IMG/VR virus record: IMGVR_UViG_3300020578_000006
Location: 1 to 64,000 of that record
DNA: 64,000 nt
DNA from: a virus
Strand: one strand, 5' to 3'
A model generated the notes under the pieces. The model saw nothing but the letters and a program-made list of their open reading frames with translations. It did not search any database and had not been told where the DNA came from. Positions 1-6,836 of the stretch are shown here, in pieces. Made by a program: the position numbers and the translations under genes. The number at the start of each line of letters is the position of its first letter. The first letter of the stretch is position 1.

Positions 1-38
1 AAATCTGTGTACAGCTTATTCTCTTGTTCTGTTGTCAT
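1..38 (-). CDS. hypothetical protein, N-terminal fragment
   Basis: Leftward reading frame opening with ATG at 36-38 (MTTEQENKLYTD) and running off the left edge. Only 12 residues are visible, so no function can be assigned. It follows the leftward genes at 55-334 in the same direction. The start is a guess. Confidence 0.3.
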   Translation of the reverse strand, partial: MTTEQENKLYTD

Positions 39-54
39 GATCTTAAAGCTTGTT

Positions 55-174
55 TCATTTGTTCTTTTTTATTATGTATGTTAAAAAACCAATAACTCCA
101 AACACCATAAATAAAAGAAATAATATGCTTGGATTGAATTCAGTTCCAATTAATAATTTACAGTTGGGACACAT
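55..174 (-). CDS. small membrane protein with CPxC pair
   Basis: A 39-residue frame starting at ATG 172-174. It begins MCPNC, a CxxC pair of zinc-ribbon type, followed by one hydrophobic segment (about residues 15-33) and a basic tail IIKKNK. It overlaps the end of the 158-334 frame by 17 bases, as is common here. Its role is unknown. The case rests on overlap spacing, the membrane segment and lack of a better frame. Confidence 0.4.
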   Translation of the reverse strand: MCPNCKLLIGTEFNPSILFLLFMVFGVIGFLTYIIKKNK

Positions 175-334
175 TTTTATCTTTAAGAATATAATTTATA
201 TGATCAACAATAATATTTATTTCTTCTTTTTCAATGTATCCACAACTATGCTTGTAGCTATTAAGAGCAAAACGAATGCTTCTTAATTGATCTTCTGTAA
301 ACCAAATGTCAATTAAACTGTTTAATTTGCTCAA
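158..334 (-). CDS. hypothetical protein (58 aa, TTG start)
   Basis: Leftward frame using TTG at 332-334, whose last bases overlap the TGA of the upstream gene (331-792), an ATGA-like coupling. The 58-residue product is soluble and acidic/basic mixed (LSKLNSLIDIW start, ends KNVSQL). I recognise no family. A rightward frame over 50-286 is Phe/Ile-rich and looks like its shadow. Confidence 0.5.
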   Translation of the reverse strand: MSKLNSLIDIWFTEDQLRSIRFALNSYKHSCGYIEKEEINIIVDHINYILKDKNVSQL

Positions 335-792
335 TGTTCCATTCCTTGCTTATCATTTTCATACCAGCTTCTAGTATGCTGCAGGGCAAACTTTAAATCT
401 TTTTCTGGGTATCCTTTGCTACGTAAAAACTCTTCTAAGTTACCATCTTTGGTTTTATCATATACAGCAGGAAACCCATACTGCCAACCGCTAGGAGGGT
501 CAACATAAAACTTACCTTTAACTTCTAGATTGGCAGGAGCAGGAATATCTTTAGTATCTGTATCTGTTAAAGGCCATTCTTCCTTGTCTTCAACATCTTT
601 ATCAATTGGGTAATTGTCTACAAGATCTATATGACCATCAAAGTGAAACCCTGCACCTCTAAGAAAGTCTTCAAACTGCGTACAAACTTCTTCTATAGTA
701 TCAGCTTCAAATTCATGAGTAACCTTAATACCTTTATTGCTCCTATCAAGCTGATCAGGAACAAAGTCAGATGTAAATGTATACTTGCTCAC
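331..792 (-). CDS. hypothetical protein (153 aa)
   Basis: GTG start at 790-792, overlapping the stop of the 789-1040 gene (GTGA), so probably translationally coupled. The product is soluble and acidic, with Trp/Tyr-rich C-terminal motifs (SGWQYGFP, TRSWYENDKQ). No membrane segment or known motif is seen. It is the second gene of a small unit driven by the promoter at 1047-1074. Confidence 0.6.
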   Translation of the reverse strand: MSKYTFTSDFVPDQLDRSNKGIKVTHEFEADTIEEVCTQFEDFLRGAGFHFDGHIDLVDNYPIDKDVEDKEEWPLTDTDTKDIPAPANLEVKGKFYVDPPSGWQYGFPAVYDKTKDGNLEEFLRSKGYPEKDLKFALQHTRSWYENDKQGMEH

Positions 793-1040
793 TTCTTTTT
801 CTTATTCTTCTTCAATGACTCAAGCTTAAATTCATTCTTTACTGCATTCTCAAGAACATGATTAACACCAATGTTACGGTATTGATCTTCCGTAATTACC
901 TCACGGCCGATATCTGCAAATGTTTGTAGCCAGCTATCTGGGCCTTCAATTTGAGCTTCATAATACTTGACAGCTTTAAAAGGACCAACATGAATGGTGT
1001 CGATATCTAGTTTTACATCTAATTTCTTACTTTTACTCAT
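789..1040 (-). CDS. hypothetical early protein (83 aa)
   Basis: The start is placed at ATG 1038-1040 (MSKSKKLDVKL) because a TATAAT -10 ends exactly six bases upstream; a longer frame to 1112 would run through the promoter and a hairpin-rich spacer. The C-terminus is a Lys/Asn run (KKNKKKK). A short W..TF.DI..E pattern recurs in the neighbour at 1172-1402, possibly weak paralogy. Function unknown. Confidence 0.55.
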   Translation of the reverse strand: MSKSKKLDVKLDIDTIHVGPFKAVKYYEAQIEGPDSWLQTFADIGREVITEDQYRNIGVNHVLENAVKNEFKLESLKKNKKKK

Positions 1041-1046
1041 ATTATT

Positions 1047-1074
1047 ATTATACAGAAACTCAAAATAAATCAAG
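1047..1074 (-). promoter_or_regulatory. sigma70-like promoter for 789-1040
   Basis: On the minus strand: -35 CTTGAT (1069-1074), 16-base spacer, -10 TATAAT (1047-1052), then six bases to ATG. The predicted transcript start is at or next to the A of AUG, so the mRNA would be leaderless. Confidence 0.65.
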
Positions 1075-1171
1075 AGCGGAGGAACGATTAGAAACTTAGT
1101 CTCGCTTTCCAAGCTATGTGCTTGGTGCGCTGAGGTCTAACCTATTCAGCCACAGCTATAGTATCTGCCTC

Positions 1172-1402
1172 CTACTCTCGAAGTCTTTTATAGTCTAAAT
1201 TCCATAGACTCATTTTGCGTTGAAAATCTCTTTCCTCATAATCTGCTCGAGCTTTGTAATAATTAGTCAACGCATTCTCTCCTTCAATATCTCGAAATGT
1301 ATCTACCCATCCTAAATCTTCTCCCATCCATGTAGAATATTCATACCTACATTTATTAAGTTTTTTGCCTTTGAACTTCTTCTTTTGATACATTTTAGGC
1401 AT
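1172..1402 (-). CDS. hypothetical protein (76 aa)
   Basis: Starts MPKMYQKKKFKGKKL with a strongly basic N-terminus, then an acidic/aromatic body containing WVDTFRDIEGE. It sits two bases after the 1404-1889 gene in the same direction. No family recognised; the WxxTFxDI pattern resembles that in 789-1040. Confidence 0.55.
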   Translation of the reverse strand: MPKMYQKKKFKGKKLNKCRYEYSTWMGEDLGWVDTFRDIEGENALTNYYKARADYEERDFQRKMSLWNLDYKRLRE

Positions 1403-1403
1403 A

Positions 1404-1889
1404 TTAAATAGGAACTCCTAGCTCTAGCAATCTAATAGCCTGCTCGTCTTTCTTCATATGTCTAATTTGAGCATTACTTAAAGGAAATGCTTTATGATAT
1501 TTTAAATTAAAATTCTCATCATTAATTGAAATTATATTTTCTAAGCTATTAACAGATAATCTCTCGCTTTTCATATCTACAACTTGATACACACCAAAGT
1601 ATTCCCCAGGAAGTGCATTAGGAGTACCGATACCTTTATCCCTATCTGATACAATAATACCATAATTAACCTTAATACCCTTAAAATCGTTACGTGTCTT
1701 AAGCTCTTGCTTAGTTAAAGCATCATAAACTTTACGGTATTCTTTAGAATCATAATCAGGAAGTGCTCTAGGTTTATACCAATATTTAAGATGAAATACT
1801 TTACTACAAATTGATTGTGTAGGGGAAATCTGAATATCCATCCAAGCAAACTTCTTGGGGCTAACTAATTTGTAAATGTATGCGCTCAT
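1404..1889 (-). CDS. hypothetical protein (161 aa)
   Basis: Soluble 161-residue product (MSAYIYKLVSPKKFAWM start). It overlaps the downstream end of the 1886-2098 gene by four bases (ATGA). No catalytic motif or membrane segment is visible. It is in a leftward operon of unknown early genes. Confidence 0.6.
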   Translation of the reverse strand: MSAYIYKLVSPKKFAWMDIQISPTQSICSKVFHLKYWYKPRALPDYDSKEYRKVYDALTKQELKTRNDFKGIKVNYGIIVSDRDKGIGTPNALPGEYFGVYQVVDMKSERLSVNSLENIISINDENFNLKYHKAFPLSNAQIRHMKKDEQAIRLLELGVPI

Positions 1890-2098
1890 CTGTTCCTTTC
1901 TAATGCTTTCTCTACCATTTTAACAAAATATAAATAGTCTTCTTTATCTTTTTTCTCTACATACCCGAGTAACTCGTTAATAATATTAGAGAACTCTGCA
2001 CCAATTTGGATATGCTTGTCAAGATTCTTACGAAGTTGGTCATTGCTTTCTCTAAGGTCCTTTAAAGCCTCTTCAAACATTTTCGTTGCTTCAGACAT
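1886..2098 (-). CDS. hypothetical coiled-coil protein (70 aa)
   Basis: Highly charged helical protein rich in Glu, Lys, Leu and Asn throughout, consistent with a coiled coil. It overlaps the 2091-2363 gene by eight bases and the 1404-1889 gene by four. Function unknown. Confidence 0.6.
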   Translation of the reverse strand: MSEATKMFEEALKDLRESNDQLRKNLDKHIQIGAEFSNIINELLGYVEKKDKEDYLYFVKMVEKALERNR

Positions 2099-2363
2099 TT
2101 TCTAGCTCCGTTAAACTATAATCTTTAAGAATACTTTCCCTTACAGTTGAGTAAGAAAGAAAAGTCTTAGCATCTTGCTTACTATTGAAGATAAATTGCT
2201 GATCTCGCTTACCGCTAGACAAATCTGTGCCCCCTCCAATATTTCGTCCTCCTAATTTATTAGCAAGAACTTCTAGTTTAGTCTCTTGATCGGAATACTT
2301 GTATTTGTTCTTGATAAAAACAAGTAGACTAACCTGTTGTTTAATTTTCGTAACTTTCATCAT
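2091..2363 (-). CDS. hypothetical early protein (90 aa)
   Basis: Two tandem ATGs (MMKVTKIKQQVSLL); the first lies exactly six bases after the CATAAT -10 at 2370-2375. The small basic product contains GGRNIGGGTDLSSG, a glycine-rich turn, followed by a helical C-terminus. No family recognised. First gene of its transcript. Confidence 0.6.
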   Translation of the reverse strand: MMKVTKIKQQVSLLVFIKNKYKYSDQETKLEVLANKLGGRNIGGGTDLSSGKRDQQFIFNSKQDAKTFLSYSTVRESILKDYSLTELENV

Positions 2364-2369
2364 ATCAAT

Positions 2370-2397
2370 ATTATGAATGAACCTAAGGTTTAGTCAA
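2370..2397 (-). promoter_or_regulatory. sigma70-like promoter for 2091-2363
   Basis: -35 TTGACT (2392-2397), 16-base spacer, -10 CATAAT (2370-2375), six bases to ATG. The -35 box overlaps the stop codon of the upstream gene 2390-2599. Predicts a leaderless transcript. Confidence 0.7.
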
Positions 2398-2599
2398 GAT
2401 AAATTACATCAGCCTTGCAACTTCTTATGTCTAAACCAGTTACCTCTTTAATAGCTTTAGCTATCTTGGTATTTAGATTAAACGGACCAACCGGAATATC
2501 TTTACTCCATTCATAATCATCAAAATTTACAATAACTTCTGAAGGCCCGCTTTTGCTTCCCTCATAAACAATACTATAGATCTTCCAATACTTCTTCAT
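2390..2599 (-). CDS. hypothetical protein (69 aa)
   Basis: Small soluble protein (MKKYWKIYSIVYEG start) of likely beta-rich character, ending KADVIYLD. Its start overlaps the stop of the GT32 gene by four bases, so the two are probably co-translated. Unknown function; association with the glycosyltransferase is by context only. Confidence 0.6.
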   Translation of the reverse strand: MKKYWKIYSIVYEGSKSGPSEVIVNFDDYEWSKDIPVGPFNLNTKIAKAIKEVTGLDIRSCKADVIYLD

Positions 2600-3291
2600 T
2601 TAAAAATACTTTTTGTTTCTGCTTCTTCTCTCCAGTGTATCTCATTCATGTGAAGAGCTCTATCAATTTCTGAAACTTTCCATGTACAAAAATCTTCGTA
2701 ATCATAGCCAAAAAACCGTACGCTGTTTTTACCTTTAATATTTGTTATTTTATTAACATCTTCATCTCTATCAAGATAGATATCTACGTCAGCAAAATGT
2801 TTTTTTAACACATTACTAAAAACAACAGGACCTGTTAACTCAACAACGCTGCTAGATGTTTGAAGATAAACATTTTCCAATGCTTTTTTAATTACTGCTT
2901 CTAAAATAGGGTGGTTTGCCTCAAACATTAAGCACCACTGAACAAACAAACCAGGATTTTTTTCTCTAGTTACTATTGCCCTATCTGAATCAACAATAAG
3001 TTCTCTTAATGAACGGTTAATAGATGAATCTATATCTAAATATATACCTCCATTTTTGTATAAAAACATATAACGCCATAAATCAGCTCTTGCTACTCTT
3101 AGTTGAAGGGAATCATATATATCAAATACCTGTTTGCTGTAGTTTTCTTTAACAAAAGAATCTATTTCTTCATCATTAAAAATGATATGCTTGTATTCGG
3201 GGTTTAGCTCTTTCATTTTATCGGTAAAAACTTTAGCAGCTAAAGGAAGCTCTTTAGTTTTCCATGTCTGATATATAAATTTGGGGATCAT
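2596..3291 (-). CDS. GT32-type glycosyltransferase (DXD sugar-binding)
   Basis: 231 residues matching the Gly_transf_sug/GT32 family (mannosyl-, galactosyl- or capsule-type transferases). Hallmarks seen: N-terminal IPKFIYQTW, the RADLWRYMFLYKNGGIYLDID block (about 68-90) with the DXD metal/nucleotide-sugar motif, and a C-terminal His/Trp segment (HMNEIHWREEA). The family transfers a sugar from a nucleotide donor; acceptor and donor cannot be read here. A second member is at 62306-63052. It likely modifies a cell-surface or virion glycan (inference). Confidence 0.85.
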   Translation of the reverse strand: MIPKFIYQTWKTKELPLAAKVFTDKMKELNPEYKHIIFNDEEIDSFVKENYSKQVFDIYDSLQLRVARADLWRYMFLYKNGGIYLDIDSSINRSLRELIVDSDRAIVTREKNPGLFVQWCLMFEANHPILEAVIKKALENVYLQTSSSVVELTGPVVFSNVLKKHFADVDIYLDRDEDVNKITNIKGKNSVRFFGYDYEDFCTWKVSEIDRALHMNEIHWREEAETKSIFK

Positions 3292-3313
3292 GTAAATATA
3301 TTACTTAATATGT

Positions 3314-3667
3314 TTAATATCTCAACAAGTAACTTTTTTGTTTTTCTTGACAAAGCTTAGCATTAGATAAAATATAAGAACTAATATTTTGACTGACACG
3401 ACTAATATAAGTAAGAATCAACAGCAATATAATATGAATATAATACTGCCAATGAAGAAGTGTATAGATTGTTTCATTTTTGGTAGGAAGAGAATTTCTT
3501 ATAAAAATGTACATGGTTATAATAGCCTCATATATTTTAGGAAATTTAAAAAATAAGAATTGAAGAGGGTGAAGAACAAATCGTAGGAATGTATATATTA
3601 TATCATAAAAAAATGACACCACAAAGTTTAGATAATTATTAAAGATCAGCTTTAGTTGATGGTTCAT
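3314..3667 (-). CDS. membrane protein (117 aa)
   Basis: Strongly hydrophobic: at least two candidate membrane segments (about residues 9-32 and 74-92), Phe/Tyr/Ile rich, with a short basic C-terminal tail (QEKQKSYLLRY). Start ATG at 3665-3667 overlaps the end of 3639-3914 by 29 bases. No family recognised. Confidence 0.5.
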   Translation of the reverse strand: MNHQLKLIFNNYLNFVVSFFYDIIYTFLRFVLHPLQFLFFKFPKIYEAIITMYIFIRNSLPTKNETIYTLLHWQYYIHIILLLILTYISRVSQNISSYILSNAKLCQEKQKSYLLRY

Positions 3668-3914
3668 AATTAATATACCTATAAGGCTCTACTTCTTTTG
3701 TAGAATAAGAAAAGTTTACCCCTGGATAATATTTCATATATTTTGTACAATAGTTAGCAGCCGCACGAATAGCAGCGTGTGGGTTAGATGCTTTAAAAAC
3801 TCTTCTATATGACATTTCTGGTTTTATAGAAAAGCTACAATCTGGGTCATTAACCGTAATTTCAACCTTCCAATGCTGAATAGGCTGTCTACGTACAATA
3901 TTAATTTTTGCCAT
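3639..3914 (-). CDS. hypothetical protein (91 aa)
   Basis: Start chosen at ATG 3912-3914 (MAKINIVRRQPIQHW), because the 17 residues upstream lie inside the neighbouring gene. The product has a repeat-like ASNPHAAIRAAANYCTKYM helix, reminiscent of small phage proteins with a beta-alpha layout. Overlaps its upstream neighbour by 14 bases. Function unknown. Confidence 0.55.
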   Translation of the reverse strand: MAKINIVRRQPIQHWKVEITVNDPDCSFSIKPEMSYRRVFKASNPHAAIRAAANYCTKYMKYYPGVNFSYSTKEVEPYRYINYEPSTKADL

Positions 3915-4236
3915 ATGAACAATATATAATCTCAGGTCTAACAACACAAGGAACCCAATCGACAAATTTGTTCCCGTAATTATCTAACCAGATTTGAACC
4001 CCTTTAAATACCCTTGCAGGATCCATTTTTAACATATCTACCTCTAAAGCTGCTAATGTTTCTTTTACTTGATAGTCTCTAATTACATCAGCCTGTGTTT
4101 TAATCTTTACAGGAAGATCAAATTGAGTGAGCAATTCTTCAAATGTATTAGGACCAGAGAATATTTTATTTTCTTGATAAGGAACAGACGTCCAGGCTTT
4201 AAGTGTAGTTTTTAAAAAATTGTAAATGCTTTGCAT
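3901..4236 (-). CDS. hypothetical protein (111 aa)
   Basis: Start chosen at ATG 4234-4236 (MQSIYNFLKTTLKAW), since further upstream the frame overlaps a separate small membrane protein at 4212-4343. The body is soluble with a Pro/Trp-rich end (KFVDWVPCVVRPEIIY). No motif of known function. Confidence 0.55.
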   Translation of the reverse strand: MQSIYNFLKTTLKAWTSVPYQENKIFSGPNTFEELLTQFDLPVKIKTQADVIRDYQVKETLAALEVDMLKMDPARVFKGVQIWLDNYGNKFVDWVPCVVRPEIIYCSYGKN

Positions 4237-4343
4237 AAGATAGAAAATAACACACCCACAACAAAAGCAAAAATAAATAAAGCACCACAAAAGATTATTA
4301 AATCTAGACAAGAATTAAAAGCAGATATAAACCATTGCTTCAT
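4212..4343 (-). CDS. single-pass membrane microprotein (43 aa)
   Basis: Starts at ATG 4341-4343, overlapping the TGA of 4340-4513 (ATGA). Sequence MKQWFISAFNS is followed by a long hydrophobic helix (about residues 12-42) with three Cys and a terminal AFTIF. One of several membrane microproteins in this window. Overlaps the next gene by 25 bases. Role unknown. Confidence 0.5.
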   Translation of the reverse strand: MKQWFISAFNSCLDLIIFCGALFIFAFVVGVLFSILCKAFTIF

Positions 4344-4513
4344 TCTTCAAAGTTAAAATATAATTGACAAAGTTGAATATTTTCTTTATCTTCTTCTTTT
4401 TCTAAAATAATTGACCGAGCTTCCTCTGGAGATGTGGCGGCAACAGTCTTAAACCCTTTAAATATTCTACCTCTAGAACTTACATTATAAATCTCAAACA
4501 AGTACCGGCTCAT
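4340..4513 (-). CDS. hypothetical protein (57 aa)
   Basis: Small frame from ATG 4511-4513 (MSRYLFEIYNVSSRG) with the pattern KTVAATSPEEARSIILEKEE, typical of small phage proteins with a strand-helix fold. It overlaps the end of 4494-4679 by 20 bases. Function unknown. Confidence 0.55.
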   Translation of the reverse strand: MSRYLFEIYNVSSRGRIFKGFKTVAATSPEEARSIILEKEEDKENIQLCQLYFNFEE

Positions 4514-4679
4514 CTTTAACCTCCACTTCTACAACATTTAACATGGCGTGTAATTTTTGTTTATTAATTTTAGTTTTAAATCTACTTTCAACATCTTCCA
4601 CAACGCTATCAAATAAACTTTGATTATTGACTAAAGAGGTCAAAATCATATTTAACGTTAATTTCTGATTTTGCTTCAT
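4494..4679 (-). CDS. hypothetical early protein (61 aa)
   Basis: Starts at ATG 4677-4679, six bases after a TATACT -10. A mostly helical small protein ending in an acidic strand (VEVEVKDEPVLV). First gene of an early leftward unit. No family recognised. Confidence 0.55.
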   Translation of the reverse strand: MKQNQKLTLNMILTSLVNNQSLFDSVVEDVESRFKTKINKQKLHAMLNVVEVEVKDEPVLV

Positions 4680-4685
4680 ATTATG

Positions 4686-4713
4686 AGTATAAAGGAATGT
4701 AGTTTAATTGCAA
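4686..4713 (-). promoter_or_regulatory. sigma70-like promoter for 4494-4679
   Basis: -35 TTGCAA (4708-4713), 16-base spacer, -10 TATACT (4686-4691), six bases to ATG. The -35 lies over the 3' end of the upstream gene. Predicts a leaderless mRNA. Confidence 0.65.
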
Positions 4714-4877
4714 GGGTTTTCTTCACCACAAGATGTTGACTTATTATTAATATGTTCTGTTAAAAATCTTTCTGCTTCCTCATAAGAATCAAACCTCTTT
4801 AAAACTTCTTTATTCTTTGTCACATTAAAAATTGGTAATCTTCCATCATATTCTTCAATAATTTCATAATTATTCAT
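4704..4877 (-). CDS. hypothetical protein (57 aa)
   Basis: Start placed at ATG 4875-4877 (MNNYEIIEEYDGRLP), which overlaps the stop of 4870-5031; the longer frame would lie inside that gene. Pattern FDSYEEAERFLTEHIN suggests a strand-helix microdomain; the C-terminus has two Cys (SCGEENPCN). Function unknown. Confidence 0.5.
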   Translation of the reverse strand: MNNYEIIEEYDGRLPIFNVTKNKEVLKRFDSYEEAERFLTEHINNKSTSCGEENPCN

Positions 4878-5031
4878 TAATACCGGTCCTAAGATCTGTA
4901 GAATCAATAATGGCTTGATTAATGATGGTCTGCTCCTTTGCATCAATAACCTCTAAAGCTTTAAGGCGTCCATCTGGAAGACCTATGTTTAGAACCCAAA
5001 TACAAAAGAATATACTAATAGGATCCCACAT
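4870..5031 (-). CDS. hypothetical protein (53 aa)
   Basis: Starts at ATG 5029-5031 with MWDPISIFFCIWVLNIGLP, a hydrophobic N-terminus that may be a short anchor, then a polar tail with EVIDAKEQTIINQAIID. Overlaps its neighbours by 8 and 17 bases. No family recognised. Confidence 0.45.
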   Translation of the reverse strand: MWDPISIFFCIWVLNIGLPDGRLKALEVIDAKEQTIINQAIIDSTDLRTGINE

Positions 5032-5254
5032 CTTTTTCTTTTTTCTTAGCTTCAGTATAATCTAAATGCTGTGATGAGTCAATAATAAAATCCAAAAATA
5101 GATCATACAAATTATTAAGCTGTTTATTATTACGAATAATATGTTTGGTTGAATCATCCAATCCGGCTAAATACCGATTAAATAATTCGCTATATCTGGA
5201 TATAAAAAGTCTACTTGAAGTGTTTTTTAATTCTTTTGCTAAATCTGAAGTCAT
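5015..5254 (-). CDS. hypothetical helical protein (79 aa)
   Basis: Soluble, helix-rich product (MTSDLAKELKNTSSRLF) ending in a charged tail (TEAKKKEKDVGSY). No known motif. It overlaps the membrane microprotein 5211-5336 by 44 bases, the longest overlap here, so one of the two may start later. Confidence 0.5.
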   Translation of the reverse strand: MTSDLAKELKNTSSRLFISRYSELFNRYLAGLDDSTKHIIRNNKQLNNLYDLFLDFIIDSSQHLDYTEAKKKEKDVGSY

Positions 5255-5336
5255 GATACTTGTTGTATATCTTTAACAAAACCACTAATGGGAGTAATAG
5301 AAATATTGATACTATTATCTCCGCTATCTTCCTCAC
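5211..5336 (-). CDS. single-pass membrane microprotein (41 aa, GTG start)
   Basis: GTG start at 5334-5336, three bases after a late-promoter-like CTAAATAA (5340-5347). One transmembrane helix (about residues 5-22, IIVSIFLLLPLVVLL) followed by a strongly basic tail (FRFSKRIKKHFK), an N-out/C-in type layout. Role unknown; holin-like or membrane-modulating roles are possible but unsupported. Confidence 0.4.
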   Translation of the reverse strand: MRKIAEIIVSIFLLLPLVVLLKIYNKYHDFRFSKRIKKHFK

Positions 5337-5343
5337 ATATTAT

Positions 5344-5724
5344 TTAGAAATTATAATCGTAGAAATAGGTAGCTTGTTCACCTTTCTGATGAAGGCCGAA
5401 CTTACTATAACGGGTCTGCTGCCCTACTTCACACCAGCGCTGGGCTTTACTTCTCCAGCTTAAGATCTTAATCTTGTTACTAGGGTTACTGGAGAGCTTA
5501 TATTCTTGATCATGATTATCTGCAAAATGCCCAGAGAAGCCGCCTGGATGAAAGTCCTTAGGCTTCTTGATACATTCTGCATCAAGCTCACGAATTTTAA
5601 TACGACGGGGGCTGATAATTTCAATGACTTCCCAAGCATCCCTATCAGTGTAATGAAATTCCGTTACATGTTGACCGACAAATGGTTTCACATCTGGTTT
5701 GTTATCTGTCTTTGTTTTCATCAT
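5344..5724 (-). CDS. hypothetical early protein (126 aa)
   Basis: Tandem ATGs, the first six bases after the TATAAT at 5731-5736. The product has a beta-rich look with motifs VTEFHYTDRDAWEVIEI and GQQTRYSKFGLH; similar small proteins with a DAWEVI...R.I.IRE pattern occur in T4-like phages, but I cannot name the family. Soluble, no membrane segment. Single gene on a strong promoter. Confidence 0.65.
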   Translation of the reverse strand: MMKTKTDNKPDVKPFVGQHVTEFHYTDRDAWEVIEIISPRRIKIRELDAECIKKPKDFHPGGFSGHFADNHDQEYKLSSNPSNKIKILSWRSKAQRWCEVGQQTRYSKFGLHQKGEQATYFYDYNF

Positions 5725-5730
5725 ACCTAT

Positions 5731-5758
5731 ATTATAAAAGAAATATTGAATCAGGCAA
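5731..5758 (-). promoter_or_regulatory. sigma70-like promoter for 5344-5724
   Basis: -35 TTGCCT (5753-5758), 16-base spacer, -10 TATAAT (5731-5736), six bases to the first of two ATGs. The -35 overlaps the 3' end of the nuclease gene 5751-6398. Confidence 0.7.
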
Positions 5759-6398
5759 CACTATTTTCTAATTTCTTATCGTTATAAAGGTTTCTATAAT
5801 TCCTAAAACTATCTATCCATTCATCTCTATGGGCAAAAAATATCTGATTTTCACCAGTTTCACAACTAATAAGAATAGTAATATCTTGAATAGGAATACC
5901 TGTTCTATCCTCAAACATATAACTGTAAGCACTAGCTTGCATAAAATAATCCCAAATGTATTCTTTCTTCTTCGGCTTTGAGCTGGTCTTAAAGTCTATA
6001 ATTGATATACATCTATCAAACTCTGCAATACAATCAACCTGTCCGGCTACCTTTAATTCATCTGAATAAAGATGTTGCTCCATACATCTAATGTTCTTAA
6101 TTCTATCTAGGATGGGTTTAAATTGATTAAACATACCACCAACATTGTCTTCTGTATGCTCTTTATTTAGATATGATTCGCAAAGTGTATGGAATTGAGT
6201 ACCTCTTCTAGCTGCAAATTGTTTTATTCTATCCGCCTCTTCATCCCCTACCCGAGCTCTCCACTTAGCTAACTCTTTCTTCTTCCATTCAGATAGTACT
6301 GTTGTAACTGAAGGATATTTGTTTCCCTCAGGAGTAACATAGTGTCTTTCACCAGATTCCTTAGTTACTCTTTGTAACTTAGGCAATTCTATTTTCAT
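5751..6398 (-). CDS. PD-(D/E)XK exonuclease, MGME1-like
   Basis: 215 residues with the RecB/Cas4/MGME1-type nuclease layout: N-terminal YPSVTTVLS, GTQFHTLCESYL (His70, Glu74), AGQVDCIAEFD (Asp122) and ISIIDFKTSS (Asp135, Lys137), then a QASAYSYMFE helix as in RecB-family enzymes. These residues bind metal and cut single-stranded DNA ends in the family, so a role in phage DNA recombination, repair or host DNA degradation is likely. It has its own early promoter. A paralogue is at 46592-47335. Confidence 0.85.
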   Translation of the reverse strand: MKIELPKLQRVTKESGERHYVTPEGNKYPSVTTVLSEWKKKELAKWRARVGDEEADRIKQFAARRGTQFHTLCESYLNKEHTEDNVGGMFNQFKPILDRIKNIRCMEQHLYSDELKVAGQVDCIAEFDRCISIIDFKTSSKPKKKEYIWDYFMQASAYSYMFEDRTGIPIQDITILISCETGENQIFFAHRDEWIDSFRNYRNLYNDKKLENSVA

Positions 6399-6404
6399 GC
6401 CTAT

Positions 6405-6432
6405 ATTATGAATGGATTTGGAAGAATGTCAA
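6405..6432 (-). promoter_or_regulatory. sigma70-like promoter for the nuclease gene
   Basis: -35 TTGACA (6427-6432, consensus), 16-base spacer, -10 CATAAT (6405-6410), six bases to ATG at 6398. Predicts a leaderless nuclease mRNA. Confidence 0.75.
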
Positions 6433-6439
6433 GAAAAAT

Positions 6440-6802
6440 ATACAAAAAAGAAAACATTCTATCTGCCGCATCAATTACACCGGATTCGAATTTTAATGCT
6501 GTAACTACCAGCTAAGTTAAGTGTAATTAGCGTACGTAACTTTGTCCTTCTCAGGACTATGCTCTAAGATGCGTAATACTAGCCTGGAGCTTCGTTCAGT
6601 GAATGAACTTTATATTTTAATATGACTTCTAGTGAATATTATTCACAGTAGACTTATATCTCTTACCGAATGCTACCAATCATATACTCCTTCATATGTA
6701 AATGTATCCATCTACACTCGCCTGTGGGGCACGGCGTTGGACTATTCAGACTGCCTTCAGGGTCCCAACCCTTACTTGCTACAGATAAAATGTCAATGAA
6801 CT
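6440..6802 (-). ncRNA. candidate structured non-coding RNA with tRNA-like 3' element
   Basis: The 438-base gap 6399-6836 has no credible frame but has its own promoter (6809-6836) pointing left. Perfect hairpins are seen at 6632-6646 (6 bp), 6594-6608 (5 bp) and 6544-6557 (5 bp with a four-base loop that reads GAGA on the minus strand, a GNRA loop). Near the 3' end (6471-6530) an 8-bp stem closes a D-arm-like hairpin (TAACT/AGTTA, loop with GG) and a TTCGAAT T-loop-like sequence, but no anticodon arm. A T-rich tract follows (about 6435-6458). Identity unknown; ends are approximate. Confidence 0.5.
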
Positions 6803-6808
6803 GTTATT

Positions 6809-6836
6809 ATTATATGTACTTCTTAAGAAGATGCAA
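6809..6836 (-). promoter_or_regulatory. sigma70-like promoter for the non-coding RNA
   Basis: -35 TTGCAT (6831-6836), 16-base spacer, -10 TATAAT (6809-6814), predicted start near 6802. No ATG follows at the usual six-base distance, unlike the protein-gene promoters, which supports a non-coding product. Confidence 0.65.

Noticed and set aside
50-286. Rightward 78-residue frame rich in Phe and Ile
   Set aside because: It is the shadow of two leftward overlapping genes (55-174 and 158-334) with better starts and coupling.
1041-1112. N-terminal extension of the 789-1040 gene
   Set aside because: The extension would translate through the promoter and a hairpin spacer; the ATG six bases after the -10 is preferred.
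1062-1171. Hairpin-rich spacer resembling a class II tRNA on the minus strand (GGCTGAATAGGTTAGACC, CCAAGC-ACATA-GCTTGG)
   Set aside because: D-arm-like and hairpin elements exist but U33 is missing and the T-arm and acceptor do not pair, so I do not call a tRNA.
6399-6836. tmRNA or group I intron
   Set aside because: Acceptor-like halves are only 59 bases apart and no tag reading frame is found; the group I P7-like pairing lacks clear P3 and P8 partners and splice-site context.
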